Assembly (NCBI RefSeq): GCF_000189535.1 | Contig: NC_015145.1 | Coordinates: forward strand, 310,001-374,000 | Source of the DNA: Pseudarthrobacter phenanthrenivorans Sphe3 | GTDB lineage: Bacteria > Actinomycetota > Actinomycetes > Actinomycetales > Micrococcaceae | DNA length: 64,000 bases | Direction: 5' to 3' | Shown here: positions 44,986 to 54,628 of the stretch, one piece after another | How the letters are laid out: the number at the start of each line of letters is the position of its first letter | How positions within the stretch are numbered: the stretch's first letter is position 1 | The notes under the pieces: model-generated | What the model saw: only the letters and a program-made list of their open reading frames with translations | What the model was told of the DNA's origin: nothing | The model's database searches: none | Translations under genes and position numbers: made by a program

Positions 44986-45060
44986 GCCGGCTGCAGGGCC
45001 CGGCACAACGCAGTGGGGCCGCTCACGGCGACCCCACCACTTTACTGGACTGCAGCCGGC
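44986..45060. repeat. Nested inverted repeat between gudD and the MFS gene
   Basis: The outer arms are GCCGGCTGCAG (44986-44996) and CTGCAGCCGGC (45050-45060), perfect over 11 bp. The inner arms are GTGGGG (45013-45018) and CCCCAC (45032-45037). In the operon mRNA this would fold into one long interrupted stem between two cistrons, suited to partial termination or to protecting the upstream message from decay. Confidence 0.7.
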
Positions 45061-45081
45061 ATAATTTGCCAGGCGCAGTTG

Positions 45082-46410
45082 CTAGCGGACCAGGCAGGGC
45101 CGCTTGGGGTCGAAGGACCAGCCGTCGATGTAGTACTGCATGCCGATGCTGTCGTCACGGGCGTCGAGGCCGTGCTCCAGGTACAGCTGGTGCGCCTTGT
45201 CCAGGGCGTCCCGGTCCAGTTCGATGCCCAGGCCGGGCTTGTTGGGGACTTCGATGGCGCCGCCCCTGATCTGCAGCGGTTCCTTGGTCAGACCCTGGCC
45301 GTCCTGCCAGATCCAGTGCGTGTCCAGGGCGGTGATTTCGCCCGGGGCGGCTGCGCCGGTGTGGGTGAACATGGCCAGTGAGATGTCGAAATGGTTGTTC
45401 GAGTGCGAGCCCCACGTAAGGCCGAACTCGTGGCACATCTGCGCGACGCGAACTGAGCCGTGCATGGTCCAGAAATGCGGATCCGCCAGCGGGATGTCCA
45501 CGGCGTTGCTCCGGATGGCGTGGGACATCTCCCGCCAGTCCGTGGCGATCATGTTGGTGGCAGTCTTCAGTCCGGTGGCGCGGCGGAATTCGGCCATCAC
45601 CTCGCGGCCCGAGAACCGTCCTTCGGCACCGCATGGATCCTCGGCGTAGGCCACCACGCCCTGCATCCGCTTGCCCAGCCGGATGGCTTCGTCCAGGAGC
45701 CAGCCGCCGTTGGGATCGAGCGTGACCCTGGCCTCCGGGAAACGCTTGGCGAGGGCAGTGACAACGTCCACTTCGTCGTCACCGGAGAGCACGCCGCCCT
45801 TGAGTTTGAAGTCGCTGAAGCCGTAGCGTTCCTGGGCCGCCTCGGCGAGGGCGACGACGGCTTCCGGGGTCATTGCCTCCTGGCGGCGGAGCTTTTCCCA
45901 CCGGTCGGCAGGTGCGTCCTCAACGAGGTAGGGCAGGTCGGTGCGGGCGTGGTCGCCGATGAAGAAAAGGTAGCCGAGCATCGGCACCGAGGTGCGCTGC
46001 TGTCCGTCGCCGAGCAGTTCAGCGACAGGGACGCCGAGGAACTGGCCGTGCAGGTCCAGCAGCGCCGACTCGACGGCAGTGACAGCATGGACCGTAGTGC
46101 GCAGGTCGAAGGTCTGCAGGCCGCGGCCCCCAGCGTCGCGGTCGGCGAACCCAGCGGCAATCTCACGCAGCAGCGAACGGTAGCGTGCCACCGGTTTGCC
46201 GCTGATCAGGGCGCCGGCTTCCTCGATGGTGGTGCGGATCTTCTCACCGCCGGGCACCTCGCCAAGGCCGGTGCGGCCGTGGGAATCGGTAATGATCACC
46301 ACGTTGCGGGTGAAGAACGGGCCGTGGGCGCCGCTGAGGTTCATCAGCATGCTGTCGTATCCGGCAACCGGAACAACTTCGATGCGGGTGATGGTGGGCT
46401 GCGTGCTCAT
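45082..46410 (-). CDS. gudD: D-glucarate dehydratase (enolase superfamily)
   Basis: 442 residues, matching GudD length. It dehydrates D-glucarate (and L-idarate) to 5-keto-4-deoxyglucarate. Diagnostic elements are [13 protein letters not shown] (KxK general base), VTLDPNGGW and YAEDPCG (metal ligands) and HSNNHFDIS (His-Asp dyad side). It starts with ATG overlapping the semialdehyde dehydrogenase stop by 4 bp, so it is translated with it. Substrate assignment is strong from family and from the operon, which encodes the remaining two steps. Confidence 0.95.
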   Translation of the reverse strand: MSTQPTITRIEVVPVAGYDSMLMNLSGAHGPFFTRNVVIITDSHGRTGLGEVPGGEKIRTTIEEAGALISGKPVARYRSLLREIAAGFADRDAGGRGLQTFDLRTTVHAVTAVESALLDLHGQFLGVPVAELLGDGQQRTSVPMLGYLFFIGDHARTDLPYLVEDAPADRWEKLRRQEAMTPEAVVALAEAAQERYGFSDFKLKGGVLSGDDEVDVVTALAKRFPEARVTLDPNGGWLLDEAIRLGKRMQGVVAYAEDPCGAEGRFSGREVMAEFRRATGLKTATNMIATDWREMSHAIRSNAVDIPLADPHFWTMHGSVRVAQMCHEFGLTWGSHSNNHFDISLAMFTHTGAAAPGEITALDTHWIWQDGQGLTKEPLQIRGGAIEVPNKPGLGIELDRDALDKAHQLYLEHGLDARDDSIGMQYYIDGWSFDPKRPCLVR

Positions 46411-48020
46411 GCGCCGACCTCTGCTTTCTGTGCAGCGGGAACCACGTCGCCGTTGATCCGGCGGTTGAGGTGCCAGGGGTTGGTGTCCTGGAGCGGCTGG
46501 GGGAGGAGCTCCTGGGGGATGTTCTGGTAGGCGACAGGCCGGAGGAACCGGTTGATCGCCAGGGTACCCACCGAGGTGCTGCGGGAATCGGAGGTGGCGG
46601 GGAAGGGGCCGCCGTGGACCATGGCGTGGCCTACTTCGACGCCGGTGGGCCAGCCGTTGACGATGATGCGGCCCACTTTCTGCTCCAGGACCGGGATCAG
46701 GGGTGCCGCCGTCGGATAATCCTCTTCGGCCAGGTGCAGCGAGGCGGTGAGCTGGCCTTCGATCCGTGCCGCGGCGTCGAGGAGCTCTTCGGTGGTGTTG
46801 TAGCGGATCACCAGGGAGGCGGCGCCGAAGATTTCCTCATGCAGGACGTGGTTGGTGACGAAGTCGCGGACCTGGGTGCCGAAGATGGTGGGGGCCGGAG
46901 CGTTCCGGGTGGCGCCTTCCAGGCCTTTTCCGATCAGGTCAACGCCTGCTGCGCTGCCCAGTGTTTCAGTTCCGGCGTTCCAGGATCCGGCGATTCCTTC
47001 GGTAAGCATGGTCTGCCCGGAGCAGGCGGAAACAGCGCGTGCGACGGCGGCTGCGAGTTTGTCCCCTGCCTCGCCGGCGGGGGCGAAGAGGAGGCCGGGG
47101 GAGGTGCAGAGCTGGCCGGAGCTGCCGGTGACAGCGGTGACGTACTGCTGCGCGAGTGCGTCGATGTGTTCGGCGGAGCCGTTCAGGGCGCCTTCGAAGA
47201 CGAAGACAGGATTCAGGGAGGACATTTCGGCATAGACCGGAATGGGTTCGCGCCGGGCGGCGGCGGTCTTCATGAGGGCGATGCCGGCAGCCTGGGAACC
47301 GGTGAAGCCCACGGCCTTGATGTGCGGGTCCGCCACGAGAGCCTGGCCGATGCTCGCACCGGGGCCGTAGACCAGGGAGAACACGCCTGGGTGCAGGCCG
47401 GAGTCCTTCACGGCCTTGACCACCGCGTGCCCCACCAGTTCCCCGGTGCCGGGGTGGGCGTTGTGTGCCTTGAAAATGACCGGGCAGCCTGCGGCGAGGG
47501 CTGAGGCGGTGTCCCCGCCCGCCGTTGAGAACGCGAACGGGAAGTTGCTGGCACCGAACACGGCCACGGGACCGAGCGGGATCTGGCGCTGGCGGATGTC
47601 CGCGCGGGGCAGGGGGGAACGGTCCGGGATGGCCGGGTCGATGCGGACGCCGCGGAAGTCGCCCTGGCGGACCACATCGGCGAAGAGCCGCAGCTGCCCG
47701 GTGGTGCGGGCCCGTTCGCCCTGCAGCCTTGCCGCAGGCAGCCCGGTCTCCTGGCCGGCGCGGATGATGAGTTCCTCGCCGATGGCCTCGATGTTGTCCG
47801 CGATGGCTTCCAGGAAAGCGGCGTGGGTTTCCGGATCCAGCGTGCTGAACGACGGGTAGGCCTCAGCCGCCGCGGCCGTGGCGGCCTTCAACTGGTCCGC
47901 TGTGATCAGCGAGTAGGCGGGGTCCAGCTGTTCATTGGTGGCCGGGTTGAAGCCGAAGGCCGTTTTGCCTTCGCCGACGACGGTCTGTCCGGCGATCAGG
48001 GAGTGTCCGGTGAGGGTCAC
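46407..48020 (-). CDS. 2-oxoglutarate semialdehyde dehydrogenase (NADP+)
   Basis: 537 residues from GTG at 48020 with TAGGAG upstream. It is an aldehyde dehydrogenase of the ketoglutaric-semialdehyde subgroup. Cofactor and active-site segments are [24 protein letters not shown], Glu in [10 protein letters not shown] and the catalytic Cys in GQLCTSPG. It oxidises 2-oxoglutarate semialdehyde to 2-oxoglutarate, feeding the citrate cycle. Its place between kdgD and gudD gives the substrate with good confidence. Confidence 0.93.
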   Translation of the reverse strand: MTLTGHSLIAGQTVVGEGKTAFGFNPATNEQLDPAYSLITADQLKAATAAAAEAYPSFSTLDPETHAAFLEAIADNIEAIGEELIIRAGQETGLPAARLQGERARTTGQLRLFADVVRQGDFRGVRIDPAIPDRSPLPRADIRQRQIPLGPVAVFGASNFPFAFSTAGGDTASALAAGCPVIFKAHNAHPGTGELVGHAVVKAVKDSGLHPGVFSLVYGPGASIGQALVADPHIKAVGFTGSQAAGIALMKTAAARREPIPVYAEMSSLNPVFVFEGALNGSAEHIDALAQQYVTAVTGSSGQLCTSPGLLFAPAGEAGDKLAAAVARAVSACSGQTMLTEGIAGSWNAGTETLGSAAGVDLIGKGLEGATRNAPAPTIFGTQVRDFVTNHVLHEEIFGAASLVIRYNTTEELLDAAARIEGQLTASLHLAEEDYPTAAPLIPVLEQKVGRIIVNGWPTGVEVGHAMVHGGPFPATSDSRSTSVGTLAINRFLRPVAYQNIPQELLPQPLQDTNPWHLNRRINGDVVPAAQKAEVGA

Positions 48021-48054
48021 GATGATTACTCCTAGGAGAGGGGATCAGGGACGG

Positions 48055-48969
48055 TCAGGAAACGCTGGCGATCAGGGCCTCGAGGTCGGCAAGGTCCTGC
48101 TCTGCGAGGTTCTGCAGCGGTGGGCGGACAGGTCCGGCCGAGCGGCCGATGGCGTCGAGGCCGCCCTTGACGATGGAGACAGAGTAGCCCTTCACCCGGT
48201 CCCGGATGTCCAGATAGGGGATCACGAAGTCGTTCAGCTTCTTGTTGACGGCCACGCGATCGTTGTTGCGGACGTCCCGGTAGAAATCCAGGGCGAACTG
48301 CGGAACGAAGTTGTACATGGCACTGGAGTAGGTGCTCATGCCGAGCTGGAGCAAGGGCAGGGCAAAGGTCTCGGCTGTGGGGAGGCCGCCCAGGTAGAAG
48401 AGCCGGTCTCCGAGCTTGGCGTAGACCCGGGCGTCGTGCTCGAGGTCGCCCACGCCGTCCTTGAAGCCGATGAGGTTTTCATGTCGCTCTGCCAATGCGG
48501 CAACGGTGGTGTCCTTGTAGATGGCGTTGGCGCGGTTGTAGATGATGACGCCCAGGGAGGTGGCGCTGCAGATGGCGCTGACGTGTTCGATCAGCCCCTC
48601 CTGGTCGGCTTCGGTCAGATACGGCGGCAGCAGGAGGATGCCCTCCGCCCCCGCGGCTTCGGCGGCCTTGGCGTTCTCGATTGCCTGCATGGTGGACCCG
48701 CCGGCCGAGGCGAGGACGGGCACCTGGCTTCCCACTTCATCGACGGCGGTCCGGACAACGTGCGCGGATTCGGCCGGGGTGAGGGAGAAGCCCTCGCCCG
48801 TGCCGCCTGCCGCGAACAGGCCGGCCACCGGGAAACTCGCCTGCCACGCCAGGTGCTTGCGGTAGTTCTCCTCGTCGAACTGCAGCTCTGCGTCGAACGA
48901 AGTGACAGGAAAGGACAGCAGGCCTTCCTTGAGGGTGTCCGCCAGTTCCTGGGGTGAGTACTTTGCCAC
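48055..48969 (-). CDS. kdgD: 5-dehydro-4-deoxyglucarate dehydratase
   Basis: 304 residues from GTG at 48969, with GGAGG about 8 bases upstream; the open frame continues to 49344 but those residues are antisense to the LysR gene. It is a DHDPS/NAL-superfamily barrel. It forms a Schiff base through Lys in [10 protein letters not shown], with Tyr in VIIYNRANA and the [10 protein letters not shown] carboxylate-binding loop. It decarboxylates and dehydrates 5-keto-4-deoxyglucarate to 2-oxoglutarate semialdehyde. It is the first gene of the operon, with the LysR-linked element (49039-49075) upstream. Confidence 0.95.
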   Translation of the reverse strand: MAKYSPQELADTLKEGLLSFPVTSFDAELQFDEENYRKHLAWQASFPVAGLFAAGGTGEGFSLTPAESAHVVRTAVDEVGSQVPVLASAGGSTMQAIENAKAAEAAGAEGILLLPPYLTEADQEGLIEHVSAICSATSLGVIIYNRANAIYKDTTVAALAERHENLIGFKDGVGDLEHDARVYAKLGDRLFYLGGLPTAETFALPLLQLGMSTYSSAMYNFVPQFALDFYRDVRNNDRVAVNKKLNDFVIPYLDIRDRVKGYSVSIVKGGLDAIGRSAGPVRPPLQNLAEQDLADLEALIASVS

Positions 48970-49038
48970 GATGTGGTCCTCCGGTGTGTGTGCCGCGGGC
49001 GGCGGGGTGATGATTCCTTCCCAGCGTAGGAGCGGTGC

Positions 49039-49075
49039 TGATGCCTGTCTAAGTGCACTTTTGTATGTATTGATA
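49039..49075 (-). promoter_or_regulatory. Bipartite LysR-linked element, glucarate operon promoter
   Basis: Read on the minus strand: TATCA (49075-49071), 17 bases, then CTTAGACAGGCATCA (49053-49039). The same two blocks at the same 17-base spacing occur upstream of tctC (50004-50040), each in the direction of its gene. Binding by the LysR protein at 49106-49990 is inferred. Confidence 0.65.
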
Positions 49076-49105
49076 CCTTTGAGGCATAACTGCCCCCGGC
49101 ACGGG

Positions 49106-49990
49106 TTACTCCATGGAGAACTCGAGGTCGCGCAACAGGCGTGCCAGCGCGGGGTTGGTGATCCGGCGGTTCCATAAAGCGTGCAATTCCACCTGCTCCT
49201 CGTTGCCCACGCCAAGCGGCAGGAACTCAACGCCCTTAATGCCCAGCAGTGTGGCTGAATGGGGGACGAAGGCCAGACCCCTGTTGGCGGACACCAGGGA
49301 CACCATGGTGAGGATCTGGCTGACCGTGTGCACAACGTTGGCATGGCGTATTGGCAGCATGCGGACCACGAGGTCGTAGAAATAGCGGGCCTGGGTGGGG
49401 GAGTGCATGATCAGCGGCTCGTCCTCGAAGTCTTCGGCCGTGATGTCCCGGGCGAGCAGGGTCAGCGGGTGGCCGGTGGGAGCGGCCAGCACCAAGGACT
49501 CCCGGTACAGCAAGTGGGAATCGAAGGTCTCCCTGTCGAAGGGGGGCCGGGCTAAGCCGAGATCAAGCTCGCCGGTCAGCAGGCCATTCAACTGGTCGCC
49601 CGTCACGAGTTCCTGCAGGTCGATGTCCACATCCGGGATGATCCCGGAAAGCTCCTCCAGCAGGGGGCCCAGGATGCTGAAACCACTCGCCGCGGTGAAG
49701 CCGATACGGAGCACGCCGGAGCGTCCGGAGGCGATGCGCCTTGCAGTGCCGGGGGCCCGTTCGGCGAGCGCCATCAACCGCCGGGCCTCGTCCAGGAACG
49801 CCTGCCCTGCAGAGGTCAGTTCGACTTTGCGGTTGTCCCGCTCCAGCAGTTCAGCGCCGACTGTTTTTTCAAGTTTTTGGATTTGGCGGCTCAGCGGGGG
49901 CTGGGTCATGTTCAGTCGCTCGGCTGCACGTCCAAAGTGCAGTTCCTCGGCGACGGCAATGAAGCCTGCCAGTTGGTCGAATGTAAACAT
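49106..49990 (-). CDS. LysR-family regulator, probable activator of the glucarate and tct operons
   Basis: 294 residues. The N-terminal winged helix ([24 protein letters not shown], in part; residues about 8-35) is typical, and a periplasmic-binding-protein-like co-inducer domain follows ([26 protein letters not shown]). It is flanked on both sides by promoters carrying the same 37-bp bipartite element, and it reads toward the kdgD operon. A co-inducer from glucarate metabolism is likely but not shown. No other regulator lies in this block. Confidence 0.92.
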   Translation of the reverse strand: MFTFDQLAGFIAVAEELHFGRAAERLNMTQPPLSRQIQKLEKTVGAELLERDNRKVELTSAGQAFLDEARRLMALAERAPGTARRIASGRSGVLRIGFTAASGFSILGPLLEELSGIIPDVDIDLQELVTGDQLNGLLTGELDLGLARPPFDRETFDSHLLYRESLVLAAPTGHPLTLLARDITAEDFEDEPLIMHSPTQARYFYDLVVRMLPIRHANVVHTVSQILTMVSLVSANRGLAFVPHSATLLGIKGVEFLPLGVGNEEQVELHALWNRRITNPALARLLRDLEFSME

Positions 49991-50003
49991 GATGCCCTCC
50001 GGG

Positions 50004-50040
50004 TATCACTTGATGCAGTTTTGGGCTTAGACAGGCATCA
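50004..50040 (+). promoter_or_regulatory. Bipartite LysR-linked element, tct operon promoter
   Basis: TATCA (50004-50008), 17 bases, then CTTAGACAGGCATCA (50026-50040). The left part includes the short palindrome ATCACTTGAT. It lies in the divergent spacer between the LysR gene and tctC and matches the element before kdgD. Confidence 0.65.
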
Positions 50041-50130
50041 TAACTGCTCCCTACACTCGACAAAGCGAATCGGGGTGACCCGGTTCACAGATTGTCCGGA
50101 CCCCGCCCGGAGACTTAACGAGGAGTTCCA

Positions 50131-51138
50131 ATGAAGCACTTCCCCACCCGCCGCACCATCCTGGGAACGGCGTCGGCCTTCACCCTGCTGGCGCTGACCG
50201 CCTGCGGCGGCAATGTTGCCGGCGGTGCCGCCCCCGACGCGTCCAAGTACCCCGCCGGCCCGGTCACCCTCACTGTCGGCCAGGCTGCCGGCGGCAGCAC
50301 CGACCTGATTGCGCGCGCACTCGCTGAAGGCGCCGCCAAGACCCTCGGCGCACCGATGCCGGTAGTAAACAAGCCGGGCGCAAACGGGGCGCTGGCAACC
50401 AAGGAAGTGGCAGGCAAGCCCGCCGATGGCCAGGAGCTCGTGCTGCTCAACGCTTCCCTGATCACCATCACGCCCTTGGCTGTCTCCGCTGACGAAGCCG
50501 TCAACATCGACGATCTCGACATCATCGCAGGGCTGTCCCAGGACGACTACGTCCTGGTTGCCAGCGGCCAGTCGGGTTTCAAGAGCTTCAAGGACGTCAC
50601 CGATGCCGGCCGGAACGTCACCTTTGGCACCACCGGTGTAGGCACCGGCAGCCAGCTGGCCCAGACTGTCCTGTTCAAGCAGGCCGGCGTCCAGGGCACC
50701 GATGTTCCGTTTGACAGCGGTAAGCCGGCGCTGACCGCGGTACTCGGCAACCAGGTGGAACTTGCCACTATCCAGCTTGGCGAGGCCATGCCGCAGATTG
50801 AAGCCGGAAAGGTGGCACCGCTGCTGGTCTTCTCCGAAGAGCGCAACGCCTTCCTTCCTGACGTCCCTTCCGCGAAGGAAGCGGGCTACGACGTGCCCGT
50901 GGCCCAGTACCGTGCCGTGGCAGCCCCCAAGGGAACCCCGCAGGACGTGAAAGACAAGCTGCTCGCCGCGTTCCAGGAAAGTTTCAAGACCGAGGCGTAC
51001 CAGGAGTTCAACAAGAAGAACCTGCTGACGCCCAAGGAGATCTCCGGTGAGGAAGTCACGACGCAGTGGAAGGACTACGCCGCGAAATACAAGGAACTGG
51101 TGGAGAAGAACGGCATCAACCTCGGCGGAAACAAGTAA
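50131..51138 (+). CDS. tctC: Tripartite tricarboxylate transporter substrate-binding lipoprotein
   Basis: 335 residues with GAGGAG before ATG at 50131. The signal peptide has lipobox ALTAC (Cys25). The Bug/TctC fold is shown by TLTVGQAAGGSTDLIAR (ligand carboxylate loop), VNKPGANGALA and the later GTTGVGTGSQLAQT. It binds a carboxylate outside the membrane for the TctAB channel. Citrate is the classical ligand, but Bug proteins bind many acids. The shared promoter element with the glucarate operon makes a hexarate or a product of that pathway a reasonable candidate. Confidence 0.92.
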   Translation: MKHFPTRRTILGTASAFTLLALTACGGNVAGGAAPDASKYPAGPVTLTVGQAAGGSTDLIARALAEGAAKTLGAPMPVVNKPGANGALATKEVAGKPADGQELVLLNASLITITPLAVSADEAVNIDDLDIIAGLSQDDYVLVASGQSGFKSFKDVTDAGRNVTFGTTGVGTGSQLAQTVLFKQAGVQGTDVPFDSGKPALTAVLGNQVELATIQLGEAMPQIEAGKVAPLLVFSEERNAFLPDVPSAKEAGYDVPVAQYRAVAAPKGTPQDVKDKLLAAFQESFKTEAYQEFNKKNLLTPKEISGEEVTTQWKDYAAKYKELVEKNGINLGGNK

Positions 51139-51143
51139 CAGCC

Positions 51144-51728
51144 ATGGAGACAACTCCAGCAGTATCCGCCGGACGGGGCAGCTCTGCCGTCCCGTCCGGC
51201 GGGGACGCTCACGCTGACGTACCCGAAGGAGCTCCCGAAGCCCTCACGCCCGAGCAGCTCGCGGCCCAGTGGGAAGAAGAAAAACCGCCGGCGGCGGGAG
51301 CCCTGGCGAATACCGCATCCTCCCTGGTGGTGCTTGCCGTCGGAATCGGTGCGCTTGTCCTGTCGGTCGCCATGGGCCTGGGCACCTTCGCCAGCCCGCA
51401 ACCGGGCATGTGGCCGTTCATGATCAGCTGCGTCATGGTGGCCCTGGGGCTTTTCCAGCTGGTCCTGGGCCGGCGCAACCGGGACGCGGAAAAGTTCACC
51501 CGGATGTCCTTCGCCCCGCTCACCGGACTGGTGACGCTGGCGGCCATGGTGGCGCTGATGCCGGTGATCGGATTCGAAATCCCGGCCCTGGTTCTCTGCA
51601 TCATCTGGATGCGGTTCCTCGGTGGCGAGACCTGGCGGTCCACCCTCCTGGTCAGTGCGCTCGTCGTCGCCGCGTTCTACGGGATCTTCATCCTGGCGCT
51701 CGGCACCTCCATCCCCCACCTCTTCTAG
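51144..51728 (+). CDS. tctB: Tripartite tricarboxylate transporter small membrane subunit
   Basis: 194 residues from ATG at 51144, 5 bases after tctC. An unusually long hydrophilic N-terminal extension (about 55 residues, Ala/Glu/Pro-rich) precedes four transmembrane helices (SLVVLAVGIGALVLSVAM, WPFMISCVMVALGLFQLVL, then two more). TctB is the small subunit that pairs with the large TctA channel. The low conservation of this family makes the context (between tctC and tctA) the main support. Confidence 0.88.
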   Translation: METTPAVSAGRGSSAVPSGGDAHADVPEGAPEALTPEQLAAQWEEEKPPAAGALANTASSLVVLAVGIGALVLSVAMGLGTFASPQPGMWPFMISCVMVALGLFQLVLGRRNRDAEKFTRMSFAPLTGLVTLAAMVALMPVIGFEIPALVLCIIWMRFLGGETWRSTLLVSALVVAAFYGIFILALGTSIPHLF

Positions 51729-51737
51729 GAGACCACC

Positions 51738-53270
51738 ATGGATTTCCTGAATCCTGTGATCAACGGATTTTCAGTCGTCCTGGAGCCGACGAACCTCCTC
51801 TACTGCCTGGTCGGCGTCGTTATCGGCATGCTGATCGGCGTGCTGCCCGGATTGGGGCCGGCGGCAACCATCGCCATCCTGCTTCCGCTGACCTACGGCG
51901 TGGAGCCTGTCACCGCCATCATCATGCTGGCCGGAATCTTCTACGGCGCCCAGTATGGCGGCACCATCACGTCAGTCCTGCTGCGTTTGCCCGGCGAGGC
52001 GTCCTCCGTGGTCACCGTCTTCGACGGCTACCAGATGGCCAGGCAGGGCCGCGCAGGCACTGCCCTTGGCCTTGCCGCCATCGGATCATTCGTCGGCGGC
52101 ACTGCAGCAATCATCGGCCTGACCTTCCTGGCACCCATCGTGGCCGGCTTCGCGCTGAACTTCGGCCCGCCCGAGTACTCCGCCCTGGCGCTTCTGGGCA
52201 TCCTCCTCGTGGCCACCATCAGCAGCGGGGCAAAAGCCAAAGCCCTGATCGCCGCGGCCATCGGGTTGCTGCTGGCCACCGTGGGCCGGGACATGTTCAC
52301 CGGCGAAAGCCGGTTCACCTTCGGCAGCCTGCAGCTTGCCGACGGCATCGACTTCGTGCCGATCGCCATGGGCATCTTTGGCCTGGGCGAGATCCTCTAC
52401 AACCTTGAGGAACGGCACCGCGCTGCCAAAGCGCCGTCGAAGGTATCCAACGTATGGCCCTCGAAGAGCGACCTGAAGCAGGCCTCCGGGGCAGTGGGGC
52501 GTGGCTCGGTCCTCGGCTTCTTCCTGGGCATCCTGCCCGGCGGCGGCGCCACCATCGCCTCCATGGCCTCGTACGCCATGGAAAAGAAGCGCGCCAAGCA
52601 GCCGGAGCGGTTCGGCAAGGGCGCGCCGGAGGGCGTTGCGGGACCGGAAACCGCGAACAACGCGGCAGCAACGTCGTCGTTCATTCCGCTCCTGACCCTT
52701 GGCATCCCCGCCAACGCCACCATGGCGCTGATGTTCGGAGCGCTGCTGATCCAGGGCGTCACGCCCGGACCGCAGCTTGTGGAGCAGAACCCGGAGCTCT
52801 TCTGGGGTGTGGTGAACTCGATGTACATCGGCAACATCCTGCTGCTGATCATGAGCCTGCCGCTGGTGGGGATCTTCGTGCGGATCCTCCGGGTCCGGGC
52901 CGCAATCCTTGCCCCGATAACCGCCTTGATCACCCTGCTGGGCGCCTACACGATCAACAACAGCATGTTCGACGTCACCCTGGTGGTGGTCTTTGGTGTT
53001 GTGGGCTACCTGATGAAGAAGTTCGGCTTCGAGCCCGGGCCGCTGGTCCTGGCCTTCGTCCTGGGCGAACTGCTGGAGAACTCTCTGCGGCGTTCGCTGC
53101 TGGTCTTCGGCGGCGATCCCACCGGGTTCCTGACCCGCCCCATCTCAGCCACCCTGCTGGTGGTCTTTGTCCTGGTGGCCGTGCTGCCCGGAATCCGCAG
53201 AGTGATCGCCAAGCGCAAAGGCACCACGCCTCTGGCAGGCACCACCACCAAGATTGAGGAGAAGGTATGA
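51738..53270 (+). CDS. tctA: Tripartite tricarboxylate transporter large membrane subunit
   Basis: 510 residues, the usual TctA length, with AGGAGACC before the ATG. The two conserved Gly/Pro loops are present: GVLPGLGPAATIAILLP (about 34-50) and GILPGGGATIASMASY (about 264-279). TSSFIPLLTLGIPANATMALM is also characteristic. It forms the sodium- or proton-driven channel for the acid delivered by TctC. It overlaps the UspA gene by 4 bp (ATGA), so stress protein and transporter are coupled. Confidence 0.95.
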   Translation: MDFLNPVINGFSVVLEPTNLLYCLVGVVIGMLIGVLPGLGPAATIAILLPLTYGVEPVTAIIMLAGIFYGAQYGGTITSVLLRLPGEASSVVTVFDGYQMARQGRAGTALGLAAIGSFVGGTAAIIGLTFLAPIVAGFALNFGPPEYSALALLGILLVATISSGAKAKALIAAAIGLLLATVGRDMFTGESRFTFGSLQLADGIDFVPIAMGIFGLGEILYNLEERHRAAKAPSKVSNVWPSKSDLKQASGAVGRGSVLGFFLGILPGGGATIASMASYAMEKKRAKQPERFGKGAPEGVAGPETANNAAATSSFIPLLTLGIPANATMALMFGALLIQGVTPGPQLVEQNPELFWGVVNSMYIGNILLLIMSLPLVGIFVRILRVRAAILAPITALITLLGAYTINNSMFDVTLVVVFGVVGYLMKKFGFEPGPLVLAFVLGELLENSLRRSLLVFGGDPTGFLTRPISATLLVVFVLVAVLPGIRRVIAKRKGTTPLAGTTTKIEEKV

Positions 53271-53680
53271 GCATCATCGTCGGGTTCGTTCCCACACCGG
53301 CAGGCGAGGCAGCCCTCGCAGCAGGCATTTCCGAGGCGAAGCTCCGGAGCCAGGAACTGGTGATCGTCAACTCTGCGCGCCAGGGTGCGCTCGTGGACAA
53401 GTCCGTGGCCGCAGAGGACGTCCTGGCAGGTGCCGCGCAGCAGGCGGCTGATGCCGGCGTAACGGCACGGGTGATCCAGCCGCCCTACCAGCACGACCTC
53501 GCTGACGAGTTCCTCGACGTTGCCAGGCAGGAGGACGCGTCGCTGATCGTCATCGGCCTGCGGCACCGCACCCAGGTGGGCAAGTTCATCCTGGGCAGCC
53601 ACGCGCAGCAGATCCTGATGCAGGCGGACCGCCCGGTGCTCGCCGTCAAGGCCGACGGCGGAAACTTTCAGGCGGGGTGA
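53267..53680 (+). CDS. UspA-family universal stress protein in the tct operon
   Basis: 137 residues, ATG overlapping the tctA stop. A single Usp domain shows the nucleotide-binding pattern near the C-terminus (IGLRHRTQVGKFILGSHAQQIL: Gly-x2-x-type then GSxA), with RPVLAV as the last strand, so it probably binds ATP. Usp genes are sometimes attached to secondary transporters (as with TRAP systems), where they are thought to tune transport. Such a role is inferred here from the 4-bp overlap. Confidence 0.88.
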   Translation: MSIIVGFVPTPAGEAALAAGISEAKLRSQELVIVNSARQGALVDKSVAAEDVLAGAAQQAADAGVTARVIQPPYQHDLADEFLDVARQEDASLIVIGLRHRTQVGKFILGSHAQQILMQADRPVLAVKADGGNFQAG

Positions 53681-53687
53681 CAGCAGC

Positions 53688-53963
53688 ATGTATAAGCACA
53701 CTCCGTGGCGGCGGACTGTCCCCGGGTCCGCGCCGGTGCCGAACTGGTCACGGCTGGGCAAGAAGGACAGCGTGCACGTGCGCTTTCCCGACGGAACGGC
53801 AGCGGCGGGGACCATCGACATGATCGCCGCGGACCGCAGCGTCTTCTGGGTGATTCGCAACGACGGTGCGGGCCGGGTGATGGTCTGCCGCGGCGACGAC
53901 GTCGCCGTCACCAAAGTAGCGCCCGCACAGCCTGCCCTGCTGCGGGAGTCCGTGGCGGCGTAG
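53688..53963 (+). CDS. Hypothetical protein, 91 aa
   Basis: It starts 7 bases after the UspA stop and probably belongs to the tct operon. It is a small basic protein with beta-rich character (KDSVHVRFPDGTAAAGTIDMIAADRSVFWVI), reminiscent of short SH3-like or barrel domains. It has no catalytic motif or membrane segment. Function unknown. Confidence 0.6.
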   Translation: MYKHTPWRRTVPGSAPVPNWSRLGKKDSVHVRFPDGTAAAGTIDMIAADRSVFWVIRNDGAGRVMVCRGDDVAVTKVAPAQPALLRESVAA

Positions 53964-53995
53964 GCGGCAGCGGGCGGCAGCAGAAGGACCAACAG

Positions 53996-54036
53996 GCAAG
54001 GCCGGTGACCCCTTCTTCGGGCGTCACCGGCCTTGC
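53996..54036. terminator. Bidirectional terminator between tct operon and NUDIX gene
   Basis: A perfect 14-bp stem (53996-54009 with 54023-54036, arm GCAAGGCCGGTGAC) has a 13-base loop. The NUDIX stop codon (54024-54026) lies inside the right arm. Both neighbours converge on it. Confidence 0.8.
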
Positions 54037-54509
54037 GTGTTCCTTTCGACAAGGTGGCGCCTCAGGGCGTCCAGGACGGGCAGTTGCCCTTTGACCAGCT
54101 TGACGCGGGCTTCCGCCTCACTGAACCAGCGGGCGTCGTCAATCTCGGGGTAGTGCTGGATTTTCCCCGACCCCCGGGGCCACTCCAGGGGAAAAGTGTT
54201 GCTGGCGATGCGTTCCGGGCGGAAATCGTGCTCTGCCGCAAACACCGTGATGCGCTTGCCCGACGGCTGCCGGAACTCACCCAGCAGCCGGTAGCTGGCG
54301 TCCGGGGCGGGTGTTCCCATCTCCTCTGCAAACTCCCGCAGCGCGGCGGCCAACGGGTCCTCCTCCGCGGTGTACTCGCCCTTCGGGATCGACCAGGCGT
54401 GGGCATCCTTTCCCGCCCAGAACGGGCCGCCCATGTGGGCTATCCAGACCTCCAGGGCCTCGGGGCCCGGCCTCCTGTACAGGAGGATTCCCGCGCTGAG
54501 AACAGGCAT
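54024..54509 (-). CDS. NUDIX hydrolase
   Basis: 161 residues; GGAGGG precedes the ATG. A complete Nudix box spans residues 44-65 (Gly-x5-Glu-x7-Arg-Glu-x2-Glu-Glu-x-Gly: GEYTAEED through REFAEEMG), which coordinates Mg for cleavage of nucleoside-diphosphate-linked substrates. SAGILLYRR and the WSIPKGEY lead-in resemble house-cleaning ADP-ribose or diadenosine-type enzymes. The substrate is not decidable. Single gene. Confidence 0.9.
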   Translation of the reverse strand: MPVLSAGILLYRRPGPEALEVWIAHMGGPFWAGKDAHAWSIPKGEYTAEEDPLAAALREFAEEMGTPAPDASYRLLGEFRQPSGKRITVFAAEHDFRPERIASNTFPLEWPRGSGKIQHYPEIDDARWFSEAEARVKLVKGQLPVLDALRRHLVERNTQGR

Positions 54510-54628
54510 TACGCCCTCCGTCCTGACTGCATCTGATCCGATACGAAACCGCCGTGCAGCGTTAACCCGCAGTTCACGGCACTGCTTTAGGTTATTCCTT
54601 CAGGCACTCTGCTCGAAGGGACCCCGTC

